Assembly: GCA_002449535.1 (NCBI GenBank)
Contig: DJWZ01000046.1
Coordinates: forward strand, 1 to 7,094
Length of the DNA: 7,094 bases
Origin: Prevotellaceae bacterium UBA7017
Lineage (GTDB): Bacteria > Bacteroidota > Bacteroidia > Bacteroidales > Bacteroidaceae
Reading direction: 5' to 3'
In this document: positions 1 through 4,857 of the stretch, piece by piece
How positions within the stretch are numbered: the stretch's first letter is position 1
Layout of the letters: every line of letters starts with the position of its first letter
The notes under the pieces: generated by a model
Databases searched by the model: none
What the model saw: the letters and a program-made list of their open reading frames with translations, nothing else
Told to the model about the DNA's origin: nothing
Program-made: the position numbers and the translations under genes

Positions 1-111
1 GGCTCTAAATCAGAAAATAGACTCGTTGATCGCAGTCAACGGCTTCAAAATTCAAAATTGGACTCATTGATTTGAGAAAACATAATACTAACCTTTTAAA
101 TCAGATTTTTT
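1..111 (+). other. Short leader upstream of the DUF6261-like gene
   Basis: No gene is visible. CGTTGA (24-29) and TCAACG (36-41) form a 6-bp hairpin with a 6-base loop. The sequence GACTCRTTGAT occurs twice (about 20-30 and 61-71). The last 40 bases are A/T-rich, as usual before a Bacteroidetes start codon. TTTG at 71-74 and TAACCTTTT near 89-97 resemble promoter boxes, but their spacing is too short for the consensus, so no promoter is called. The promoter may lie before the window. Confidence 0.3.
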
Positions 112-924
112 ATGGGAAACATTCCACAATTTAACAAAGCACGTCTCCGCTACGGAGCGCATTTCTCGGTTATGTCATCATTCGGCGAGAAGGTAGCCCC
201 TCTTGCCGAGAGTGAGAGTATGTTGACGGCGGCTTATGGTGCATTTACGACGGCACTGGGATATGAGGATTCCGCCATAAAGATAGCGCGTGCCAGCGAG
301 TACAGCAACCAGATTCTCACGGAGGACAACAGGCGCGACCGCCTGTATAACAACGGCAAGATGACCGCCGAGATGTGGGTGGCGCTTGGCATCGAGCCGA
401 TGGCTACCGCCGCCGCTGCCGTGCTTAAGGAATATAACAACTACAAGGTTGACACCACTGCACAGTACGACCAGCAGACGGGTCTGATGATCAACTTCCT
501 GCAACCCTTCGAGTCAAGCGCCATGAAGGAGAAGCTTCAGACCTTGGGGCTGACCGCCGTCTTCGAGCAGATGAAGATAGCCAACGAGGCAGTGCGCAGC
601 CTCATATCGCAGCGTGGCGACGAGCGCGCAGCCAACGCAGCCTACGACATAAAGAGGGCGCGTCAGGCTACCGATGCCGCCTTCGAGAAGTTGTTAGACC
701 GCATCTATGCCCTGCAGACCCTCGACGAGACGGGCAAGTACGATGCCTTCATAGCATGGTGGTCGCAGGAGGTGGCACGCATAAAGCAGCAGATTCTCAA
801 CCAGAAGCCCGGCACTGGTTCCACCGACGGCACAGGCACTACCACGCCAACCACCCCGGAAAATCAGGGAACTGGTGACAACGGTGGCACAACGCCGACG
901 AACCCGAGCACCGGCGACACCTGA
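112..924 (+). CDS. DUF6261-like hypothetical protein, frameshifted C-terminal tail
   Basis: The 270-residue product starts MGNIPQFNKARLRYGAHF, which resembles the N-terminus I remember for DUF6261 proteins of Bacteroides and Prevotella. That family has no established function. Residues 1-231 look mostly helical and soluble, with no signal peptide or membrane segment. They end in a helix containing LLDRIYALQTL and FIAWWSQEVARIKQQ. From residue 232 the chain is low-complexity Gly/Thr/Pro/Asn (GTGSTDGTGTTTP and similar). The frame stops at 922-924, but the same style of sequence (TPDTPDNPDNPENPG) continues in the +1 frame to a TAA at 986-988. The tail therefore probably lost its frame by one base. 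The start ATG follows an A/T-rich stretch and has no good Shine-Dalgarno site. The gene stands alone, with a long non-coding region after it. The coding call is firm; the family name is from memory. Confidence 0.75.
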   Translation: MGNIPQFNKARLRYGAHFSVMSSFGEKVAPLAESESMLTAAYGAFTTALGYEDSAIKIARASEYSNQILTEDNRRDRLYNNGKMTAEMWVALGIEPMATAAAAVLKEYNNYKVDTTAQYDQQTGLMINFLQPFESSAMKEKLQTLGLTAVFEQMKIANEAVRSLISQRGDERAANAAYDIKRARQATDAAFEKLLDRIYALQTLDETGKYDAFIAWWSQEVARIKQQILNQKPGTGSTDGTGTTTPTTPENQGTGDNGGTTPTNPSTGDT

Positions 925-988
925 CACACCTGATAATCCGGATAATCCGGAAAACCCGGGAACCGGCGGAACGGGAGATGAGGGGTAA
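917..988 (+). other. Out-of-frame continuation of the DUF6261-like tail
   Basis: Read from 917 in the +1 frame relative to the gene, this stretch encodes 23 residues, TPDTPDNPDNPENPGTGG followed by TGDEG, then a TAA stop. The composition matches the upstream tail, and the DNA repeats GATAATCCG. It has no start of its own. The simplest reading is a one-base insertion or deletion between about 905 and 920 that truncated an originally longer tail. A sequencing error is equally possible from this sequence alone. Confidence 0.6.
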
Positions 989-990
989 AG

Positions 991-1034
991 CCCCACCCCA
1001 AGGCCCCACCCCGACCCTCCCCAGTTGGGGAGGG
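991..1034. repeat. C-rich tract with palindrome; G-quadruplex potential on minus strand
   Basis: Six C-runs (991-994, 996-999, 1004-1007, 1009-1012, 1015-1017, 1019-1022) are separated by 1, 4, 1, 2 and 1 bases. The minus strand therefore carries six G-runs suited to a G-quadruplex. The end of the tract forms a perfect 8-bp hairpin, CCCTCCCC (1015-1022) with GGGGAGGG (1027-1034), around loop AGTT. No T-run follows on either strand, so this is not a standard intrinsic terminator. Similar C-rich CCCTCCCC/GGGGAGGG elements recur between genes in Prevotella and Bacteroides genomes, from general recollection. Confidence 0.6.
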
Positions 1035-1045
1035 GGATGATGAGG

Positions 1046-1080
1046 CCAATAGGACTAATAGGACCAATAATACCAATTAC
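1046..1080. repeat. 9-bp tandem repeat, about 3.9 copies
   Basis: Successive units read CCAATAGGA (1046-1054), CTAATAGGA (1055-1063), CCAATAATA (1064-1072) and a partial CCAATTAC (1073-1080). This is an imperfect 9-bp period. It lies just after the C-rich palindrome and has no coding role. Confidence 0.6.
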
Positions 1081-1126
1081 TAAACAATATGGGTTTTTAT
1101 TTGTATTTCTCATAACTTAATTGTAA

Positions 1127-1153
1127 CCTTTGACTTCGTCGAAGGCACTTTCG
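1127..1153 (+). repeat. Promoter-associated repeat, copy 1
   Basis: The stretch reads ACCTTTGAC, then TTCGTCGAAGG, then CACTTTCG. A close copy lies at 4461-4490, differing by about two one-base indels and one substitution. Its core CTTCG-T-CGAAG is an inverted repeat. In both places it is followed within about 20-35 bases by an A-rich segment containing TAAGAAAAAA and then by a TAnnTTTG promoter. That shared layout suggests a mobile or recurrent upstream module. Its function is unknown. Confidence 0.55.
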
Positions 1154-1196
1154 TTACTCCTAATTATTTATCGGTAAAAAAAAATAAGAAAAAAAT

Positions 1197-1227
1197 TTTG
1201 TGGAATGGTAAATATTTTTTAATTTTG
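1197..1227 (+). promoter_or_regulatory. Bacteroidetes-type promoter
   Basis: TTTG at 1197-1200 is followed after exactly 19 bases by TAATTTTG at 1220-1227. This fits the Bacteroidetes housekeeping promoter (TTTG, about 19 bases, TAnnTTTG). Transcription would start near 1234. An A-tract (1176-1195) lies directly upstream and could act as an UP-like element. The transcript would enter the structured region that ends at 1612. If that terminator is leaky, it would also reach ompA. Confidence 0.7.
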
Positions 1228-1233
1228 CATCCG

Positions 1234-1612
1234 ACAAAGCCAGTTCCTACGTTTTGGGGGGTCATAAAGATTTCTTTAACGTATATGAAGAACTGGGTAA
1301 ATAACATATTGGAATGAGTTCTTAGCTGTTGTATGGCGGAACTCGAAAAAGGACGTTTTCGAAACGTTACTGTCTGCAAATTCAAACTTCGCAACTTTGA
1401 AACCATCGTGCAGAGGTAATGCAACCGGGACGTCTGCGTGGGTTGATTATTAGCCTTCATGTTTCTTTTTCCATTGATTGTGGCAAAAGGACGTGGGGTG
1501 TATATAATCGCTTGGCGTGGGCTGGCTTGCGTTGCTTATTCTTACGATGGGGGCAATGCGAAGGCCTGAATTTGAGGATAAGCGCGGAGAAACAAACTCC
1601 CACGTCTTTTTT
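1234..1612 (+). ncRNA. Candidate structured non-coding RNA, unassigned
   Basis: This region runs from the promoter-predicted start to a T-run and contains a series of stems. They are CCAGTTC (1240-1246) with GAACTGG (1290-1296), enclosing TACGTT with AACGTA (1248-1253/1278-1283); GAGTTC/GAACTC (1316-1321/1339-1344); ACGTTT/AAACGT (1353-1358/1362-1367); TCTGCA/TGCAGA (1373-1378/1409-1414) around TTCAAA/TTTGAA (1381-1386/1396-1401); and CAACC/GGTTG (1422-1426/1441-1445). A long final domain is closed by GACGTGGG (1490-1497) with CCCACGTC (1599-1606), and the stem can extend through AAAAG with the T-run to about 13 bp. Inside it pair CGCTT/AAGCG (1508-1512/1580-1584) and GCGTTGC/GCAATGC with one G-U pair. 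I see no tmRNA, RNase P or SRP hallmarks. A 6S-like RNA (the Bacteroidales-1 class also runs from promoter to terminator) is possible but unproven. A 69-codon frame at 1419-1628 looks accidental. Confidence 0.5.
1599..1612 (+). terminator. Terminator ending the structured RNA
   Basis: CCCACGTC (1599-1606) is the 3' arm of the closing stem whose 5' arm lies at 1490-1497. It runs straight into six T's (1607-1612) and then ATTATTT. The stem spans a roughly 100-base domain instead of a short loop, so it is an unusual intrinsic terminator. The stem plus T-run is still convincing as an RNA 3' end. Confidence 0.55.
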
Positions 1613-1616
1613 ATTA

Positions 1617-1647
1617 TTTCTAACTTAGTAAAAATACGCTGAATTTG
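1617..1647 (+). promoter_or_regulatory. Possible weak promoter of ompA
   Basis: TTTC (1617-1620) is followed after 19 bases by TGAATTTG (1640-1647). Both boxes are off-consensus at one position (TTTG and TAnnTTTG expected), but the spacing is ideal. It would start ompA mRNA near 1654, giving a leader of about 23 bases. The alternative is read-through from the stronger promoter at 1197-1227. Confidence 0.35.
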
Positions 1648-1654
1648 GGGGGTA

Positions 1655-1676
1655 GGAGGCGTGATATATCACACCA
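1655..1676 (+). promoter_or_regulatory. GGAGG plus 12-bp palindrome before ompA start
   Basis: GGAGG (1655-1659) looks like a Shine-Dalgarno site but lies 17 bases from the ATG, too far to work directly. Most of the gap is a perfect 12-bp palindrome, GTGATATATCAC (1661-1672). If the mRNA folds there (GTGA/TCAC stem, TATA loop), the effective spacing falls to about 5 bases. The palindrome could instead be an operator for a dimeric regulator, or chance. Confidence 0.35.
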
Positions 1677-2984
1677 ATGAAAAAGACTTTCGATGTCAAA
1701 ACAAAGTCTGCAATAGCTTTGACCATTATGTCACTGCTATTTTCATCATCTGCAGCAGCACAGGAAGAATCCAAACGGGGCAGTGACTGGTATGTTGGAG
1801 CAGGAACAGGCTACAACTATTCTACAATGCGCTTCTCAAACCTTGATGAAAAGAAGTTCCCGACAAAGGAGGGTATGTCCAGTCCGATATATTCTGTCTT
1901 TGTGCAGGGAGAGTTCGGTGCAAACCGTAATTATGTTGTCCGTCCGCAATTGTCATTTGTTTCCAGAGGTGGCAAGCTGAAGGAAATAGGCAAGTATGAT
2001 GGCTATGCGGGAAAGACGAACGATGTGTTTTACAAGCTGAGGGCAACGTATCTTGATTTGAGGATACCTGTTCTTTACCAGTTTATGGATGCTGGCAGTG
2101 CTTTTCGTCCTTATGCCGGCATAACTGCCACGATGGGATTTGCATTGAGTGGCAAGGCTCGTTTGCAGGAGGACTATAATGACAACAGTTATTCCGGGTA
2201 TCAGGTGGATTTGAGCAGTAAGAATTTCAGCAGTACGTATTTTGCATTGGCACCGACGGTAGGTATGCGTTTCAACTTCCATACAGGCAGGAAGGGGCAG
2301 AATGTGATTTTTGCTGCTGTTGAGGCAAGTTATGAGATTGGTCTCAGCGATACCTATGGTGGTGACGAGAAGGACGGAATACTTATTGATGCTGTACGGA
2401 ACAGGCTTGCAAAGCCAAGTGGTACGCGAAAGTTCTCAGGCTTTAACATGCAGGTAATGGTTGGCATTCCGTTCAGTGCCTTCAAACGCTGCAAGGAAAC
2501 TCCTGCACCTGCTCCGAAACCGGCTCCTGTCATTGTTCCTGTAAAGCGGGAAGAACCGCCTGTAGTAAAGAGGGTGGAGGAAAAGCCTTGCTATACGCTG
2601 GACGAGATAGAAGCAATGATTGCAAAGCATGAAAGTGTGTATGGCAAGACGATATGTGCTGTTGACATGATAAACTTTGATTTCGGAAAGAGTACTATCC
2701 AGCCTGTGTCTTACGGCTATCTGGATAAGGTTGCACAGATTCTGGAGCGTACTAATTCCAAAGTTGTCGTAAAGGGGCATACTGACAATGTCGGCACTGA
2801 CGACTTCAATATGGACTTGTCTAAGAAACGTGCAAAGGCGGTTGTTAGTTATCTTGTAAAGAAGGGAGTTGACAAGAAACGTCTGGAATATGAATACTAT
2901 GGTTCCTCTCGTCCTTTGAAGACAAACGATACCGATGAAGGGAGAACGTATAACCGCAGGGTAGAGTTTGAATTGCAGAAATAA
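1677..2984 (+). CDS. OmpA-family outer-membrane protein with beta-barrel domain
   Basis: The 435-residue protein is probably anchored in the outer membrane and bound to peptidoglycan. Residues 1-28 form a signal peptide (KK, a hydrophobic core, SSSAAA before Q29). Residues about 35-270 look like an outer-membrane beta-barrel of the Bacteroidetes porin type, with many aromatic, alternating strands such as WYVGAGTGYNYS and RPYAGITATMGFAL. A Pro-rich linker (about 274-304, PAPAPKPAPVIVPVK) leads to an OmpA C-terminal domain (about 331-435). That domain has INFDFGKSTI (332-341), GHTDNVG (367-373) and LSKKRA (381-386), and closes with NRRVEFEL. D370 and R385 match the residues that bind diaminopimelate in peptidoglycan. 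C305 and C327 bracket a short helix and might form a disulfide. M1 is chosen because it gives an intact signal peptide. The lipoprotein gene follows after 39 bases, probably in the same transcript. The family is clear; the specific partner or cargo is unknown. Confidence 0.9.
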   Translation: MKKTFDVKTKSAIALTIMSLLFSSSAAAQEESKRGSDWYVGAGTGYNYSTMRFSNLDEKKFPTKEGMSSPIYSVFVQGEFGANRNYVVRPQLSFVSRGGKLKEIGKYDGYAGKTNDVFYKLRATYLDLRIPVLYQFMDAGSAFRPYAGITATMGFALSGKARLQEDYNDNSYSGYQVDLSSKNFSSTYFALAPTVGMRFNFHTGRKGQNVIFAAVEASYEIGLSDTYGGDEKDGILIDAVRNRLAKPSGTRKFSGFNMQVMVGIPFSAFKRCKETPAPAPKPAPVIVPVKREEPPVVKRVEEKPCYTLDEIEAMIAKHESVYGKTICAVDMINFDFGKSTIQPVSYGYLDKVAQILERTNSKVVVKGHTDNVGTDDFNMDLSKKRAKAVVSYLVKKGVDKKRLEYEYYGSSRPLKTNDTDEGRTYNRRVEFELQK

Positions 2985-3023
2985 AGATAAAACTAAGTTA
3001 TAATAATAGAAGAAAGAAAAATT

Positions 3024-4190
3024 ATGGAAACAAAGAATATAACAATGAGAGGTATAGCAGGTCTTTTTATGTTGTCATCAGTATTTGTCTTGACGTCATG
3101 TCTGGATGACGAGGATAAGACCATAGCGTTGGAGACTTCATCATTAGTTGCAGGGATACCTGATGACTCTGAGGCAAGTGCGAACCCGGTGATTACAACA
3201 GCGACGACAAATATTCCGAATATCCAGACAAGCCTTGAACAGATAGACGGATACCCTGTAATGCGTATAGATATGACTGGCGTGCAGAATAGCGGCGGTA
3301 ACGGGGCACAGTGGATGCGTCTTTATGGTACGGGCATGGACAATCAGAATGTATGGGTAGAAGTTGACGGCGTGCCAAAGGGTATCATCGTGACGAACAC
3401 CGAGGATGAGGCTGGTACGGCAACTGTAATGACGGATATAGTCTTTGCCGTGGACAATTCGGGCAGTATGAATGAAGAGGCGGATGCCTTGGCACGGGAT
3501 ATAATATCTTGGGCTCAGGAACTTTCAACCTCCGGACTTGATGCAAGGTTTGCTGTCGTAGGATATGACGGCAGAATAACTGGTGGAACAGATTTCACCA
3601 CGGCAAGCGGCTTGTCCCAGTATCTGGAGGCAAATGGTTCGGGAACATCTCGTACTATGCACTTTGGAACCAACCGCAACGATTGGACGGCTCTGGCATC
3701 TAAGTATTTCGTCAACGACTATATGGATGAATGTGGCGTTGCCGCTATAAGGTTAGCTGACGAGAACTACGCTTTCCGCAGTAGTGCAAACAGGGTATAT
3801 GTGAATTTTACAGACGAGCCTAACTACCCTTCGAACAAGGAGGAATTCTCTGTTAAGTACTTTGAGGACCAAAATAAGTGGCCGGCATATAAGGGAACCG
3901 TTCATACCGTTTACAGTGCCTCGCAGTATGATTACACTGACTGGAATAGAGAGGAGTCGCCATGGCTTATATCTGACTATACAGGAGGTTCAAAACAGTT
4001 TGTAAAGCGTGATTTCAGCGATGCCAACTTGTCAAGCCTTCTCGTTACCGGTGCCATGCAACATTCGTACATAATAAAGTTTACGAATATAGAGGATTTG
4101 CTTGACGGTAACATTCACAAGGTACATCTTACCATAAAGTCAGATGATGGTTCGACAACGGCAGACAAGACTTTTGACGTAATGTTCTGA
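3024..4190 (+). CDS. Surface-type lipoprotein with von Willebrand factor A domain
   Basis: The 388-residue protein begins with a lipoprotein signal peptide ending in lipobox LTSC, so C26 should be lipidated. The next residues, LDDED, are acidic and resemble the export signal that sends Bacteroidetes lipoproteins to the cell surface. Residues about 30-136 are a Thr/Asn-rich segment with beta-strand character (WMRLYGTGMDNQNVWVEVDG). A VWA fold begins near 137 (TDIVFAVDNSGSMNEE). Its metal-site motif DxSxS is intact at D144, S146 and S148, and D264 in VNFTDEPN fits the later acidic position. A beta-rich tail (about 345-388) follows. VWA domains with an intact metal site usually mediate protein binding or adhesion. 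The start codon is preceded by an A-rich leader and no Shine-Dalgarno site, as is normal here. The gene is 39 bases behind ompA and ends before a strong terminator. The two products may form an envelope complex, which is inference from position only. The binding partner is unknown. Confidence 0.85.
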   Translation: METKNITMRGIAGLFMLSSVFVLTSCLDDEDKTIALETSSLVAGIPDDSEASANPVITTATTNIPNIQTSLEQIDGYPVMRIDMTGVQNSGGNGAQWMRLYGTGMDNQNVWVEVDGVPKGIIVTNTEDEAGTATVMTDIVFAVDNSGSMNEEADALARDIISWAQELSTSGLDARFAVVGYDGRITGGTDFTTASGLSQYLEANGSGTSRTMHFGTNRNDWTALASKYFVNDYMDECGVAAIRLADENYAFRSSANRVYVNFTDEPNYPSNKEEFSVKYFEDQNKWPAYKGTVHTVYSASQYDYTDWNREESPWLISDYTGGSKQFVKRDFSDANLSSLLVTGAMQHSYIIKFTNIEDLLDGNIHKVHLTIKSDDGSTTADKTFDVMF

Positions 4191-4218
4191 TAAAGTAAAT
4201 AGACTATTTTATGCAGGA

Positions 4219-4255
4219 GGAGGTTTGGACTTTTTTTGTCCAGACTTCCTTTTTT
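4219..4255 (+). terminator. Intrinsic terminator of the ompA-VWA unit
   Basis: GGAGGTTTGGAC (4219-4230) pairs with GTCCAGACTTCC (4238-4249) over 12 bp with two G-U pairs, around a loop of seven T's. Six T's follow (4250-4255). It sits 28 bases after the lipoprotein stop and should end the two-gene transcript. Confidence 0.9.
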
Positions 4256-4275
4256 ATGTATCTTCTGAGTAACAC

Positions 4276-4420
4276 ATGCAATTGAATTAATACATCCATG
4301 CAGATGAATGAAAACGTTAATGCGCATTATTTGAGTCATTCATGCGCATTATTTGAGTCATTCATGCGCATCATCGGAATCAGTCATGTATCATGAACGA
4401 ATCCAGTCATGTTCATGAAC
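4276..4420. repeat. 22-bp periodic repeat array with palindromic cores
   Basis: ATGC starts recur every 22 bases at 4276, 4298, 4320, 4342 and 4364, then ATGT at 4386 and 4409. The units at 4320-4341 and 4342-4363 are identical; the unit at 4364-4385 matches them at 17 of 22 positions. The outer units are strongly diverged. The three central units carry the 8-bp palindrome ATGCGCAT and two of them TGAGTCA. The last units change to a different core, with the 10-bp palindrome GTTCATGAAC at 4411-4420. The array lies between the terminator and the promoter region of the riboswitch operon. It could be a set of protein-binding sites (22 bp is about two helical turns) or a neutral tandem repeat. Confidence 0.75.
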
Positions 4421-4447
4421 GTGAAATACAAAAAGAAAATATTTTTA

Positions 4448-4548
4448 CTCACTTATTCGTACCTCTTGACATTCGTCGAAGGTACTTTCGCCCGAAAATA
4501 TAAGAAAAAACGTTTTTTTCTTGCTATTTTGCTCACTTATTCGTACCT
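4448..4548 (+). repeat. 17-bp direct repeat within the promoter region
   Basis: CTCACTTATTCGTACCT occurs exactly at 4448-4464 and 4532-4548, 84 bases apart. Each copy follows a T-rich run. The second continues as TTTG and forms the likely -7 box. The first continues as CTTG, so its box is interrupted (TACCTCTTG). This looks like a duplicated promoter whose upstream copy has decayed. Confidence 0.65.
4461..4490 (+). repeat. Promoter-associated repeat, copy 2
   Basis: ACCTCTTGAC, then ATTCGTCGAAGG, then TACTTTCG closely matches the copy at 1127-1153. AGGTAC (4480-4485) is an inverted match to GTACCT (4459-4464), so a 6-bp stem is possible in this copy. As in copy 1, an A-rich TAAGAAAAAA segment and then a promoter follow. 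Confidence 0.55.
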
Positions 4549-4551
4549 TTG
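4521..4551 (+). promoter_or_regulatory. Promoter of the riboswitch-carboxylase operon
   Basis: TTG (4521-4523, within TTTCTTG) and TACCTTTG (4544-4551) are 20 bases apart, which fits the Bacteroidetes promoter. The start would be about 4556-4558, exactly where the first stem of the riboswitch begins. That agreement supports both calls. Confidence 0.75.
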
Positions 4552-4556
4552 CAGCC

Positions 4557-4776
4557 GCAATTGGTTCCTTACCGCTGCTTGCGAAGGCGAGTTGCCGGAA
4601 ATAGGCTAAGACGGGAATGCAGTGTGATTCTGCAACATTACCCGATGCTGTGAGTCCTTTCTTCAGGACATCCATACGAGAGCCACTGACTGTAAAGTGT
4701 CGAGATGACGTTTTGCAATAGTTGGGAAGGCTGGATGTTACCTCTTTAGGATAAAGTCAGAAGACCTGCCAGTTGT
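4557..4776 (+). promoter_or_regulatory. Cobalamin (B12) riboswitch aptamer
   Basis: The aptamer shows the B12-box AGTCAGAAGACCTGCC (4755-4770) and GCCACTG (4682-4688). Its core elements are GGGAAT (4613-4618), a GCAG/CTGC hairpin with GTGTGATTC (4619-4633), and CCCGATGCTGTGAG (4641-4654). CAATTGG (4558-4564) pairs with CCAGTTG (4769-4775) with one G-U, closing stem P1 from the predicted transcription start. The order and spacing of these elements match the cobalamin riboswitch family, which binds adenosyl- or methylcobalamin. It lies in the leader of the biotin carboxylase operon, with no B12 transport or synthesis gene beside it. Most members turn genes off when bound, but the direction here cannot be read from the aptamer. 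Confidence 0.9.
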
Positions 4777-4779
4777 TTC

Positions 4780-4832
4780 CTCCCCGAGAAAAGAAATGGT
4801 GGGAGTGCTCATGCATGCGGGACTACATGCGT
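4780..4832 (+). promoter_or_regulatory. Riboswitch expression-platform hairpins
   Basis: Two stems lie between the aptamer and the gene. CTCCC (4780-4784) pairs with GGGAG (4801-4805). ATGCATG (4811-4817) pairs with CATGCGT (4826-4832), with one G-U and an 8-base loop. Neither is followed by a T-run, so control by translation start access seems likelier than by termination. The second stem ends 4 bases before an ATG at 4837 and 25 before the ATG at 4858. Confidence 0.45.
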
Positions 4833-4857
4833 TGATATGACTAAAAATTTTAAAGGT

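Noticed and set aside
1015..1034. Hairpin CCCTCCCC/GGGGAGGG as terminator of the first gene
   Set aside because: The stem is strong but no T-run follows on either strand, so it is listed as a repeat instead.
694..1113. 139-codon minus-strand frame with Gly/Val/Pro-rich sequence
   Set aside because: It is the antisense of the DUF6261-like tail and the C-rich repeat; the composition is explained by those repeats.
1419..1628. 69-codon + strand frame starting MQPGRLRGLIISLH
   Set aside because: It lies inside the densely paired RNA region, crosses the closing stem and T-run, and has no family resemblance or upstream start signal. It is better explained as chance within a structured RNA.
4320..4420. 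CRISPR array
   Set aside because: The 22-bp units are contiguous with no unique spacers between them, and no cas gene is present.
4409..4609. 66-codon + strand frame starting in the 22-bp array
   Set aside because: Its ATG is one of the repeat-unit ATGs, it reads through the promoter and into the riboswitch, and its Lys/Phe-rich product reflects A/T tracts.
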